From: UBA1422 sp041752735
GTDB lineage: Bacteria > Bacillota > Clostridia > Peptostreptococcales > Anaerovoracaceae
Length of the DNA: 64,000 nucleotides
Reading direction: 5' to 3'
NCBI GenBank assembly: GCA_041752735.1
Contig: JBGSVW010000046.1
Coordinates: forward strand, 1-64,000
A model generated the notes under the pieces. It was given only the letters and a program-made list of their open reading frames with translations, was not told where the DNA came from and did not search any database. The translations under genes and the position numbers were made by a program. Position 1 is the stretch's first letter, and each line of letters opens with the position of its first letter. This document shows, piece by piece, positions 14,908-23,643 of the stretch.

Positions 14908-15399
14908 TTATTTTTCCGTCAGTTCTCCGTAAAATGTTACAGAATGGTTTTTAGTTTTGGTCATAATTTGGATATCCATCTGTTCATGACTGTATTCAAC
15001 ATTCATGAACTGTGAAGTCACAATAAAGTCTGCCGTTGCACGGTTGTTTGCCACGGGAACGTCATATACGCAAGCAATTCGAAGCAATGCCTTGATGTCC
15101 GGATCATGGGGCTGCATTTCCAATGGATCCGAAAAGAAAATCAGCATATCTAGATTACCTTCTGCTATCCGGGCACCGATCTGTTGGTCTCCGCCCAACG
15201 GTCCACTGATGAGCCGCTCAACCGGAAGTCCAGTGGCCTCGGAAATCAAACGTGCTGTGGTGCCTGTTCCGCAAAGAAAATGCGTCTTTAGGATAGATTC
15301 ATTCTTATGGCACCATCGGACCAAATCGTCTTTCAAGTTGTCATGGGCTACCAGCGCTATCCGCTTTTGGGCTCCCATTGTGATTTTTTTTATCGTCAT
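14908..15399 (-). CDS. mgsA: Methylglyoxal synthase, copy 2
   Basis: A 163-aa paralogue of the 4415-4900 gene and very close to it; the GPLGGDQQIG and DPLEMQPHD active-site motifs are unchanged. Differences lie mainly in the last 30 residues. ATG 15399 follows AAAGGAGGTG. The -10 (TATAAT) is stronger than that of copy 1, with CGGACA 17 nt upstream. It lies after phoU, behind a terminator and a Pho-box-like array. Both copies look functional. Two methylglyoxal synthases would need tight control because the product is toxic. Confidence 0.95.
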   Translation of the reverse strand: MTIKKITMGAQKRIALVAHDNLKDDLVRWCHKNESILKTHFLCGTGTTARLISEATGLPVERLISGPLGGDQQIGARIAEGNLDMLIFFSDPLEMQPHDPDIKALLRIACVYDVPVANNRATADFIVTSQFMNVEYSHEQMDIQIMTKTKNHSVTFYGELTEK

Positions 15400-15433
15400 T
15401 TTTTCACCTCCTTTCATCTATATTATATTGCAA

Positions 15434-15456
15434 AAACAGCGTGTTGTCCGCTGTTT
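15434..15456 (-). terminator. phoU terminator overlapping the mgsA copy 2 promoter
   Basis: AAACAGCG / CGCTGTTT stem with a T run on the minus strand, homologous to 4935-4957. It contains the putative -35 CGGACA of mgsA copy 2. Confidence 0.7.
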
Positions 15457-15465
15457 CTGAAAGAA

Positions 15466-15504
15466 TTAACACAATATTAACGGTGGGTTAATGCCGTCTT
15501 AACC
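15466..15504 (+). promoter_or_regulatory. Pho-box-like array overlapping the phoU stop codon
   Basis: TTAACA, TTAACG, TTAATG and TTAACC start at 15466, 15477, 15488 and 15499, exactly 11 bp apart, as in the thrC copy. The spacers differ between copies (GGCGGC against GGTGGG) while the hexamers are conserved, which suggests selection on the sites. It lies inside a phosphate-control locus, which supports PhoP binding. Confidence 0.7.
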
Positions 15505-16160
15505 GCATCGTCCATGTCGATCTCGCCTTCAAGCGAGAACACGGTTTCCTCACAGATGTTGGTGGCATAGTCTGCAATTCGCTCAAGGTGGGCGGCTACA
15601 AAGGCAAACATGATATATACTTCTGTGTTGTCCTGTTTTTCGGTCGCAAGCCCAATTTGATCGTCATAAACCATGTGCCACATCTCATCAATTTCTTCAT
15701 CGGCTTTCCAAACTTTACGTGCCAGATAAAGATCCCTGGTAAGAAATGATTGAATGGCGTTGCTGACCATTTTAGCAGAAAGTTCCGCCATACGGTGAAT
15801 ATTGACCAATTCTTGCCCGTAATCAGCATTTTCAAGTCTCATTGTGTATCTGGCCAGATCCTCACAGTGATCACCGATGCGTTCCAAGTCACGAATCATC
15901 TTCATCACCGATACACAGTAACGCAGGTCCGTTCCAACCGGTGATTGGGTCGCCAGGAAATTGTAGCATTCCGTCTGGATTTCTTCCTCCAGTTCATCCA
16001 CCACATCCCCATTGTCTATAATCTGACGGGCCATCTTGGTATCTCTTTCCACCAATGTTTTCACGGCCATCAGGATATCTTGTTCCACCTGTGCCGTCAT
16101 AGCAATGATTTTTTCATTGATGGATTCCATCTCTTGTATCATTCTAACTCGTGGTACCAT
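15477..16160 (-). CDS. phoU: Phosphate-transport regulator PhoU
   Basis: A 227-aa protein of two three-helix PhoU repeats. It negatively regulates Pho signalling and the Pst transporter. The metal-contact motifs typical of the family are present: the first repeat has DLRYCVSVMKMIRDLERIGDHCEDLA (metal region around ERIGDH), and the second has AAHLERIADYATNICEE. The usual PhoU end near GEI(V)D is followed here by DDAVKTALTHR, a tail shared with ThrC and encoded by the duplicated Pho-box block. ATG 16160 follows AGGAGG. It lies 145 nt after pstS, but pstC, pstA and pstB are missing from between them. Confidence 0.93.
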   Translation of the reverse strand: MVPRVRMIQEMESINEKIIAMTAQVEQDILMAVKTLVERDTKMARQIIDNGDVVDELEEEIQTECYNFLATQSPVGTDLRYCVSVMKMIRDLERIGDHCEDLARYTMRLENADYGQELVNIHRMAELSAKMVSNAIQSFLTRDLYLARKVWKADEEIDEMWHMVYDDQIGLATEKQDNTEVYIMFAFVAAHLERIADYATNICEETVFSLEGEIDMDDAVKTALTHR

Positions 16161-16203
16161 TTTGTCCTCCTATCAAACATAGATATACTTTGTAACGAGA
16201 GCA

Positions 16204-16226
16204 ACCGCTGCGACAAACGCAGCGGC
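16204..16226 (-). terminator. Hairpin between pstS and phoU
   Basis: An 8-bp perfect stem (CCGCTGCG / CGCAGCGG) with a 5-nt loop and no long T run. It may attenuate or stabilise the pstS message. Confidence 0.45.
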
Positions 16227-16305
16227 ACTATTCTTATACTATTCTCAATGATTTTTCATTGGTTTTCATTATATTGAACCTAGATATAAGTTGCTCTACA
16301 TTTTA

Positions 16306-17163
16306 CTAATTAACAGGGATGAAACCGTTTTCTTCGATTACTGCTTGGCCTTCAGCGCTCATGACGAAGTCGATGAATGCCTGGGCGGCTGCACTAACTT
16401 CTCCGGTAACTCCGTAGATGAAAGGTCTTGAGATTGCATAAGTTCCGTCCAGTACGGTTGCCTTGGTAACGGACACGCCTTCTACATCCAGTGCGACGAC
16501 TGTATCATCCAGGGCTTCCATGGATACATATCCGATGGATCCGGGCGTGGAACCGACTGCCTGCAGGACTGCGCCTGTGGAGGGCTGTACAATGGCACTC
16601 TTGCTTGTGCTGTCTACTTCATTGCCAGCACTGTCTTTTTCCATAACTTTGGTAAGTTCTGTAAAAGCACCTCTTGTGCCGGAACCTTCTTCTCTGCTGA
16701 CTACGGTTATTTTCTGATCTTTTCCGCCAACTTCTTTCCAGTTCGTGATTTCGCCGGTGAAGATTCCTTTGATTTGTTCTAATGTCAGGTCAGTGACAGT
16801 AACATCGATGTTGGCGATGACTGCGACACCATCTTTGGCGATGATATATTCTTTTACGATGGTTTCTTTTTCTTCATCTTTTACTTCTCTGGAAAGTGCA
16901 CCGATATCGGCAATTGCATCTGCCAGGGCTACTGCTGCCTGTCCTGATCCACCACCTTGTACTTCAACGGTGATGCCTTCGTTGGCTTCCATGAAAGCTG
17001 CTGCCAATTCTTCTGAGAGAGGTTGTACCGATGTGGATCCTGCAATAACAACTTTACCACTTAATTCTTCTTCAGTAGTACCACCGCAACCGGTTAATCC
17101 TGTGATTCCCAGTGCTAGAACCAGTGATAAGACCAAAGCCTTTTTCAATAATTTTTTGTTCAT
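16306..17163 (-). CDS. pstS: Phosphate ABC transporter substrate-binding lipoprotein PstS
   Basis: Binds phosphate outside the membrane for the Pst ABC importer. The 285-aa protein has a lipoprotein signal (KKALVLSLVLALGITGLTGCGG, lipobox LTGC) and the PstS fold: AGSTSVQPLSEELA, GGGSGQA, SREVKDEE and REEGSGTRGAF phosphate-contact motifs. It is preceded by a Pho box, so it should rise in phosphate limitation. The permease and ATPase genes that normally follow are absent, so it must work with components encoded elsewhere. Confidence 0.95.
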   Translation of the reverse strand: MNKKLLKKALVLSLVLALGITGLTGCGGTTEEELSGKVVIAGSTSVQPLSEELAAAFMEANEGITVEVQGGGSGQAAVALADAIADIGALSREVKDEEKETIVKEYIIAKDGVAVIANIDVTVTDLTLEQIKGIFTGEITNWKEVGGKDQKITVVSREEGSGTRGAFTELTKVMEKDSAGNEVDSTSKSAIVQPSTGAVLQAVGSTPGSIGYVSMEALDDTVVALDVEGVSVTKATVLDGTYAISRPFIYGVTGEVSAAAQAFIDFVMSAEGQAVIEENGFIPVN

Positions 17164-17263
17164 TTTTCTTTCCTTTCATTCGGGTACTTGCCCGCATTTC
17201 ATTTCCATACTATTGGTTATGGTCTTATCATACACAATAAATGTTATCAAATTATTACGTTTC

Positions 17264-17301
17264 GGTTAATGTTGTGTTAAATCTTGTTAAGATTGTGTTA
17301 A
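17264..17301 (-). promoter_or_regulatory. Pho box upstream of pstS
   Basis: On the pstS strand the hexamers TTAACA, TTAACA, TTAACA and TTAACC occur at 17301, 17290, 17280 and 17269 (5' ends), spaced 11, 10 and 11 bp. This is the PhoP-activated arrangement, about 100 bp upstream of the start codon. Confidence 0.8.
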
Positions 17302-17462
17302 AGAAAACCGGCAAAAATATGCCGGGCATGTTTATCGTCTAAGCTGCAGAAATATCCACCTTCATTCAACGGAAAAATCCTTAGATCTTGCCCGCCGATT
17401 ATTGGCTGAGCATCGAAATGGACATGACTCCCCAAAAAATGTCATATTTCTTTGAATAGAAA

Positions 17463-17503
17463 GAGCCGGCTGTCAGATTTTTCGCTGATTCGCCGGCTTT
17501 TTG
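17463..17503 (+). repeat. GCCGGC hairpin family, copy 1 (terminator-like)
   Basis: AGCCGGC-TGT-CAG ... CTG-ATTC-GCCGGCT followed by TTTTTGG. Two close relatives lie at 27023 and 36648. It may terminate transcription from both sides of this convergent-poor gap. Confidence 0.6.
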
Positions 17504-17543
17504 GTTGTGTCTCGAGACTATTCAAACAAAAACATTCATTCGC

Positions 17544-20500
17544 TTACCAAGTATCCCCCAGAACTTTTTCAACAAATGTTTTCGCAATGTTAGTGTCAAA
17601 TTGTGTTCCCGCACATTTTTTGATTTCTGAAATAGCTTCGCTCTCACTCATTACCTTCTTATAGGATCTCTCAACCGTCATGGCGTCAAAAGAATCAGCA
17701 ACTGCTATAATTCTTGACTGAATTGGGATTTGATCTCCCTTGAGCGCTTGAGGATATCCCTTTCCATCCCATCTTTCCTGATGCGAAAGAACATAATTTG
17801 CTATTTCAGAAAACTCAACGACAGAGCCAAGTATACGGTACCCCATTTCAGAATGTTTTTTCATCTCAGCCCATTCTTCAGTTGTTAGTTTCCCGTCTTT
17901 ATCCAGTATGCTGTTGCTAACCCCCATTTTGCCGATATCATGCACAAGTCCTGCCACTCGGCATTCTCTTATTTCTTCCTCACTAAAATTGAGGTTGGAA
18001 GCAATTTGTTCGCATAAATAGCTGACTCTTTTTGAGTGATTCATCTCTCTGCTACTTTTTTCGTATAACGAATTCATGATGATATCTATAGACTTGCTCC
18101 TAAAACTTGAACTTTCGGTGAGTTTATGCCGATACATGTCATCCTCGGCCTCTTTATATATTTCATCAAATTGTTTTAACATATTATCTTTCACTGCATA
18201 TCTTATAGACACGGATACTAAAGCATTGTTCGATGCCTCTTTGTTGATGGCGTTGCCAATTCGCTGAATAAGTTTTTTTGCAGTCGCTGCATCCGTTTTG
18301 GGTAATAATATTACAAACTCATCGCCACCTATCCTAGAAATGATTTCATCACTTCTGCATTCATTTTTCAAAAGTTCAGCGATTGTTTGTAGAAGAGCAT
18401 CTCCGGCCTGGTGTCCAAAAGCATCGTTAGTAAGTTTAAGACCATTAACATCCGACATGATTAATGTGATAGGTAGGTTTCTTTTTGTATCAAGTCTTTT
18501 TAACTCTTCCTCGTAAAACCTGCGATTATATAAGCCAGTGAGCTGATCATGATATCCTAAATATAAAATGCTTTCCTCATTCTTTTTCCTCTGGGTAATA
18601 TCCGAAGTAAGCACAGCGAAATGTAAGGCTTCTGGGGAAAAAGCCACCACTTCAAAATATTTATCCAATTCTTTCGAATAGTTTTCAAAGTGCGCAGATT
18701 TGCCGGATAATGCCACTTTCCCATAGGTTTCAATCCAATACTCTTCAGTGTCAGGCAAAACTTCACGAACTGTCTTGCCGATAATATTATCTCTTTTTAA
18801 CCCGGTTATTTTCTCGAAGCTTTCATTCATTTCAAGAAAACGATAATCAACAGGCTTACCTTCCTTATCGAGTATGATTTTATGAAGTGCTAGCCCCTGC
18901 TCCATTTTGGTGATCAGTAGCCGGTATCTTTCTTCACTATCTATCAGTAAATCATTTGCAATCGTTCGCTCGGTGACATCCTGAACGAAACCTAAAACTC
19001 CTATAACGTCTCCCTTTCTGTTATATAAAGGTCCGCTGCTATCCAGTGCCCATCCAACTTTTCCAGTCTTTGTAATGTTGAATTGGAACAGATTCTCATC
19101 AATTGACTTTCCCTCTAAAACCAATTTTAAACTATCAATGACACCGGTTTCTTTATGCCACGGAAAGATCTTTTCAATGCTCTGACCAAGAACCTCCCTT
19201 GCTGAAAATCCGCTAATGTTCTCCATAAATGGATTCCATACTTTGTAACGAAGTTCAGTATCATAGACGATAACGCCATTTCTCGCAGAGTTGATTATAT
19301 CCTCATTGAACTTAAGGGCTTCATCAAGCTCTTCATAAGCTCGCGTTCGTTCCGTGATATCCGAAAAAGCTGCAAGGCTTGCCCAGGGTTTACCCTCCTC
19401 GTCAAGTAAAGGGGTCCCGTAAACCTCTAATAACATTTCTGTACCATCAGGACGTTCAACAACCAGATCATCAATGTGTGAAGAAATGCCTTTCATTCCA
19501 TATACCAGGGGCAATTCTTCAGCTGGATATGGGGTCGTGCAGCCTTTCCTATGCCCCTTATATACTTCATCAAAGTTCTTTTGAGTGGCATCTGGAAGTA
19601 TACCCATTCCAAGCAGATTTCTCGCCATGTCGTTCGCTAACAGAGGATTTCCGGTGTCAGCATCGACCATGAAGACGCCCACAGGAAGAACTGCTAATAA
19701 TGCCTCCATTATCTCATTTTGTCTTTTAATATTTTTTTCATTTTGTTTTTGCTCGGTTATATCAAGAAAGACGACAATACCAGCTATAATTTTCTCATTG
19801 GCATCTTTGATTGGTGCTGCCTTGGCCAATACGACCCTGTCTTCATTGTTATCTCTTCGAATCATAAACTCTTCGGCGCAAGTTTCACCATAAAGTACTG
19901 CTCTGGCCAATGGGACTTCATCATCCTTGTAGGGCGTACCATCCAGATGCAGTATGTTCCAACTGGAAACATATTGATTGATATCAATATTCTCAACGAT
20001 ATCTTCTTCTGCTTTATTTCTAATCAGTAATCCAGCCTTATTTACATATCTGAGTTTGCCATCTGGTGCATCAGCAATCGCTATTCCTGCCTGGCTGTTA
20101 TTAAATGCCGCATGTAAGAAAGCCTCTGACTCTGAGAGAGCCTCTTCTGAATGAATTCGTTCCGTGATATCAACAATAGACGTTATAAGATAAAGAGGTT
20201 TGCCATCTGCGTCCCTTCGGATTGAAGACAGCACATCACTCCACATAATCGAGCCGTCTTTCTTTATATATCTTTTCGTAAAACGAATTGTTGCTTTCTC
20301 ACCAGACATAAGCGCATTGACTTCCAATTGTGATTTCTCAATGTCATCAAGATGCGTAATCTCCTGCCATGGCTTCCCTTTCAACTCTGTCGTAGTGTAA
20401 CCAAGCATTGCCCCCATGGCACTGTTGACTTCCATTTCACCTGAGGGCAGTGTCAAGGAATTCCCGACTACCGAGTTCTCGAAAATGTATCTGAACTTAT

Positions 20501-21758
20501 CTTCACTTTCGTTTAGAGATTTGCTGGCTATTAATAGTTCTGCCTGGGCCTTCTTCCTCGAATATAATTGCCAAAGCAGGGCAAAAACCAAAATCAACAA
20601 TAGCCCAAAACAACAAATAGCAAATATAATTTGTGCCTTATATAAGTCCCAAATGCCAGGCGCCTTATTTACAATAATACTGTCCTTTGGCAATTGCCCT
20701 TCTTTAATCCCCCAAAGCTGCATTTCGTTCCAGTCAAAATAGTTCTTGTTTTTTAAGACTTGAATCGGAATATCAGATGGTTTTGTCCCTTTCAAAACCT
20801 TTATTGCTATTTCGGCTGCATTCTGGCTCAAATCGGTAAAACTTAACAGATTTCCGCCAAGGATACCATAACCTAAATAGGTATCAGAAACGCCATAAAT
20901 TGGTGCATTGGCTGTCTTCTTTAGCAATGGAATCACATCTCTTGGATTAAAGCCCTGTCCTTTGCCATCTATGTACATTGAGACGTAGAGAATGACTGTA
21001 TTCGGTGGTAGTTCTGAGATTCTCTTCTGAATCTCCTCGATACCCAGACCAGTCAGATATTCCGTTTTGAATTTTCCGTTAAAATCTTTAAAGGCTTGTC
21101 TTGTGATATTTTCATAATATGCATCTTGCGCGCTCGTGCCAACAATAATGTCAATTTGTTTTGTATCTGGTTGTACTGATAAGATTGTTTCTATATCCCC
21201 TTTGATATCCAGCTTTTTATAATTCCCTGTCATGTTTTCGCCAATATCACTGGCTTTTAATTTACCATCAGTTATTCCGCAGAGGACCACAGGAACCCCT
21301 TTAAACACCTCTTCCCCGTTTGACTTGTAAAAATCCCAGGATAAATCATCGGTGATTATAATCAAGTCAAGACCCAGTTCATCATATTTTGCATGAAGAA
21401 TATCAACCGTTTCATTTTGAATGAGATCAGAATTAAACCTGACTTTCTCTAAGTATTCGCTATAAATGTTAATATCCATTGTTTGATCATTTTTTAATGC
21501 CGAATGCAATGTCTGATCCATCACAATATTGGCTGGCAGAAATTGATCCTGTGCATGGAGTAATAAAACCTGCTTTGAAGGTACTTCTGCTTGTCCGAAA
21601 GCAGAAATTTGCGAACTTTGAAAGGAGTAAGAAATAAATGTAATAAATGCAACAACCACAATGAGTCGGCACAAAGACCGACCCCAATGGCCACTTTCAA
21701 GAAATTTAATATGACGTGTGGGCATTTTGAATATATTCACAAAGGAATGTTTTAGCAT
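17544..21758 (-). CDS. Multi-PAS sensor with GGDEF and HD-GYP domains
   Basis: Large membrane-bound c-di-GMP enzyme of about 1404 aa. After an N-terminal signal-anchor comes an extracellular domain like ABC-type substrate-binding proteins (about residues 45-350, EVPSKQVLLLHAQDQ onward), a membrane segment (IIFAICCFGLLLILVFALLW), five PAS domains (about 415-1045), a GGDEF domain with intact RIGGDEF (about 1055-1215), and HD-GYP with HDIGKMGV (about 1225-1400). Both making and degrading c-di-GMP are possible. The inhibitory RxxD site reads RSDE, so product inhibition is doubtful. Its last PAS-GGDEF-HD part is closely related to the protein at 33818. ATG 21758 follows GGGG; ATG 21770 is an alternative. 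Confidence 0.92.
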   Translation of the reverse strand: MLKHSFVNIFKMPTRHIKFLESGHWGRSLCRLIVVVAFITFISYSFQSSQISAFGQAEVPSKQVLLLHAQDQFLPANIVMDQTLHSALKNDQTMDINIYSEYLEKVRFNSDLIQNETVDILHAKYDELGLDLIIITDDLSWDFYKSNGEEVFKGVPVVLCGITDGKLKASDIGENMTGNYKKLDIKGDIETILSVQPDTKQIDIIVGTSAQDAYYENITRQAFKDFNGKFKTEYLTGLGIEEIQKRISELPPNTVILYVSMYIDGKGQGFNPRDVIPLLKKTANAPIYGVSDTYLGYGILGGNLLSFTDLSQNAAEIAIKVLKGTKPSDIPIQVLKNKNYFDWNEMQLWGIKEGQLPKDSIIVNKAPGIWDLYKAQIIFAICCFGLLLILVFALLWQLYSRKKAQAELLIASKSLNESEDKFRYIFENSVVGNSLTLPSGEMEVNSAMGAMLGYTTTELKGKPWQEITHLDDIEKSQLEVNALMSGEKATIRFTKRYIKKDGSIMWSDVLSSIRRDADGKPLYLITSIVDITERIHSEEALSESEAFLHAAFNNSQAGIAIADAPDGKLRYVNKAGLLIRNKAEEDIVENIDINQYVSSWNILHLDGTPYKDDEVPLARAVLYGETCAEEFMIRRDNNEDRVVLAKAAPIKDANEKIIAGIVVFLDITEQKQNEKNIKRQNEIMEALLAVLPVGVFMVDADTGNPLLANDMARNLLGMGILPDATQKNFDEVYKGHRKGCTTPYPAEELPLVYGMKGISSHIDDLVVERPDGTEMLLEVYGTPLLDEEGKPWASLAAFSDITERTRAYEELDEALKFNEDIINSARNGVIVYDTELRYKVWNPFMENISGFSAREVLGQSIEKIFPWHKETGVIDSLKLVLEGKSIDENLFQFNITKTGKVGWALDSSGPLYNRKGDVIGVLGFVQDVTERTIANDLLIDSEERYRLLITKMEQGLALHKIILDKEGKPVDYRFLEMNESFEKITGLKRDNIIGKTVREVLPDTEEYWIETYGKVALSGKSAHFENYSKELDKYFEVVAFSPEALHFAVLTSDITQRKKNEESILYLGYHDQLTGLYNRRFYEEELKRLDTKRNLPITLIMSDVNGLKLTNDAFGHQAGDALLQTIAELLKNECRSDEIISRIGGDEFVILLPKTDAATAKKLIQRIGNAINKEASNNALVSVSIRYAVKDNMLKQFDEIYKEAEDDMYRHKLTESSSFRSKSIDIIMNSLYEKSSREMNHSKRVSYLCEQIASNLNFSEEEIRECRVAGLVHDIGKMGVSNSILDKDGKLTTEEWAEMKKHSEMGYRILGSVVEFSEIANYVLSHQERWDGKGYPQALKGDQIPIQSRIIAVADSFDAMTVERSYKKVMSESEAISEIKKCAGTQFDTNIAKTFVEKVLGDTW

Positions 21759-22154
21759 AATATACCCCATTTCCAGTTATTCTAAGGCTTCTATTCCCTA
21801 AAATCATATATCCACCAAACCTTTATATATGATATCAGTTTAATCGTTTTTTACCCTTTCCGCAACCAATACTTCACCAACAAAGGATTGTAATAATACT
21901 GTGTACCCTATGTCAAGGACAATATGGGGTACCCTTAAATAAGGAAACTGAAAACTGGCTACTTGATAGATTAACCGGCTTGATTTTATGCATATGATGC
22001 CTGATTGCCCAGTGCTCGTTTTTCGACGCATACCACATTTATTTGATTGACATAAAAAACCAACAGTGATAATATTAACAGTGTTAGTTTTTATAAATAC
22101 GTATTCTTAAATTAAGATAAATGTTAATGACTATTGAGAAAGGAGTTACATAGA
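21759..22154. other. Intergenic region with inverted repeat and TetR promoter
   Basis: About 390 bp between divergent genes. At about 21901-21935 an imperfect inverted repeat (GTACCC...GGGGTAC) surrounds a TGTCAAGGACA sequence that recalls insertion-element ends, but no transposase is near. The right part carries the TetR promoter. A 63-codon frame on the minus strand was not called. Confidence 0.4.
22047..22097 (+). promoter_or_regulatory. TetR gene promoter with operator
   Basis: TTGACA (22047-22052), 17 nt, TAATAT (22070-22075). Two AACAGTG half-sites (CCAACAGTG and TTAACAGTG), the second within the palindrome TAACAGTGTTA, cover the spacer and the +1 region. This fits autorepression by the TetR protein encoded next. 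Confidence 0.7.
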
Positions 22155-22748
22155 ATGCATGAACAGGATATAAATGATAAACGAAGCATAAAAAGTCAAA
22201 GGGTTAAATCCTATTTCATTCAAGCTGCTAAAGAAATTATTATTAGTGAAGGGGTTGAAAATGTATCAGTTCGTAAGGTGGCGGATAAAGCCGGTTATGC
22301 TTATACGACCATTTATAACTATTTTACTAATGTAAATGACCTCTTAAGGGCAGTGAAAAATGTCATGATTGGGGATGTCATGTTCCACATGCAGGCAGAT
22401 ATGAAAGGCAAAATCATAGATTTGAATGAGATGAAAAGATTCAACCGGGCTTATGTGAAGTATTATATTGAGCATCCGTACATTTTTCTGTTTTTTTATT
22501 CATATCGATTGAACCCAGAATCAACTCAGCCAGAGCTTCCGGATTTCGAAAAGCATTGGGAAGTGACCTACGGAAGTTTTGCAGAAAAAGGTGTTATCAA
22601 AAAGGAAGATATCCCTGTGATTGCAAAAATAATGACATATTCTATTCATGGTTTATTGGCACTTTACTTTTCAGACAATGGAATGAAAGAGGAAGACCTG
22701 TTCGTAGATCTTGATTCTATCATCAATCATTTATTAGGAGGATACTAA
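22155..22748 (+). CDS. TetR-family regulator
   Basis: A 197-aa regulator. Its N-terminal helix-turn-helix has the family pattern (VSVRKVADKAGYAYTTIYNYF). The C-terminal ligand domain is rich in aromatics (YYIEHPYIFLFFYSY). ATG 22155 follows AAAGGAG; an in-frame TTG upstream lies inside that site. It precedes a flavodoxin and an FMN-binding protein with 4-nt and 19-nt gaps, so it likely controls this small redox operon. Confidence 0.9.
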   Translation: MHEQDINDKRSIKSQRVKSYFIQAAKEIIISEGVENVSVRKVADKAGYAYTTIYNYFTNVNDLLRAVKNVMIGDVMFHMQADMKGKIIDLNEMKRFNRAYVKYYIEHPYIFLFFYSYRLNPESTQPELPDFEKHWEVTYGSFAEKGVIKKEDIPVIAKIMTYSIHGLLALYFSDNGMKEEDLFVDLDSIINHLLGGY

Positions 22749-22752
22749 AAGT

Positions 22753-23214
22753 ATGAAAATAGGAATTATTCTGTATTCCTGCTCTGGGAATACCTTATCA
22801 GTCGGAGAAGGACTGAAGCAAGTGTTGCTAAATAAAGGTTATGAAGTTCGTCTTGAGAGAATCAAAGCTATTGATGAGGATCCTAAAAGTCGAAATTCGA
22901 TTCAATTATCAGAAATCCCTGATGTAACCCGGTATGATGAGATTATACTAGGTGCACCAGTCCGTGCATTTTCATTAAATCCAATTATGAAGGTTTATCT
23001 GAGAAATCTTCCAGACCTACACGGGAAAAAGATATCTTGTTTTGTTACTGAACATTTTTCGTATGCTTGGATGGGTGGTAATCATGCTCTCAAACAAATA
23101 AAGCGAATGGTTCACGATAAAAACGGAAACATAACCAATATTGGAGTCGTTAATTGGTCGAATACGATGAGGGAAACGCAAATCAATGATATAATCCGTA
23201 GGTTTAGTAGTTAG
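22753..23214 (+). CDS. Flavodoxin-family protein
   Basis: A 153-aa flavodoxin fold. The FMN phosphate loop is YSCSGNTLSVGE (T/S-x-S/T-G-N-T), and later strands are EIILGAPVRAFSL and CFVTEHFSYAWMGG. A one-electron carrier or small reductase in the cytosol. It starts 4 nt after the TetR gene with GGAGG in the TetR end, and precedes the FMN-binding protein; a shared redox task is inferred. Confidence 0.85.
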   Translation: MKIGIILYSCSGNTLSVGEGLKQVLLNKGYEVRLERIKAIDEDPKSRNSIQLSEIPDVTRYDEIILGAPVRAFSLNPIMKVYLRNLPDLHGKKISCFVTEHFSYAWMGGNHALKQIKRMVHDKNGNITNIGVVNWSNTMRETQINDIIRRFSS

Positions 23215-23233
23215 AATAAGGAGGAAGCGGCGT

Positions 23234-23620
23234 TTGAAAAAGATTCTAAAATGGGTAGGGATAATATTTATAATATTGGTAAGTATAACAGCTGTATTCG
23301 CTTTCTTGGGTAAGGCTGAGACAATGTCATTGGTGATTGGCAATGTTGATTTAACAAGGGTTTCAGACGGTACATATGTGGGGGCTTATGATAACTACCG
23401 ATTTAGCAATAAAGTTGAGGTGACAGTAATTAACCATGAAATCACGAATATACTACCTATCACGATACAAGATGGTCGACAAGCCTTAGTAGATAAATTA
23501 ACTGAAGCAATCCTTAGGGAACAACGCTCAGACACTGATGCTGTTTCTGGTGCGACAGCAAGTAGTAATGGTTTTTTAAAAGCGGTAGAAAAAGCATTGG
23601 AAAATGGAGTAAATGAATGA
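23234..23620 (+). CDS. Membrane-anchored FMN-binding domain protein
   Basis: A 128-aa protein with one N-terminal membrane segment (WVGIIFIILVSITAVFAFLG) and an extracytoplasmic FMN_bind domain, as in RnfG/NqrC. The DAVSGATAS motif carries the serine/threonine to which FMN is linked covalently by ApbE. TTG 23234 follows GGAGG. It fits flavin-based extracellular electron transfer or reductases. ApbE is not seen in the window. Confidence 0.85.
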   Translation: MKKILKWVGIIFIILVSITAVFAFLGKAETMSLVIGNVDLTRVSDGTYVGAYDNYRFSNKVEVTVINHEITNILPITIQDGRQALVDKLTEAILREQRSDTDAVSGATASSNGFLKAVEKALENGVNE

Positions 23621-23643
23621 TTAACACTGCTACCGCATACCCC

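Noticed and set aside
21840..22031. Possible insertion-sequence remnant with a 63-codon frame
   Set aside because: The inverted GTACCC repeat and TGTCAAGGACA recall IS ends, but there is no transposase similarity, second end or target duplication that I can show.
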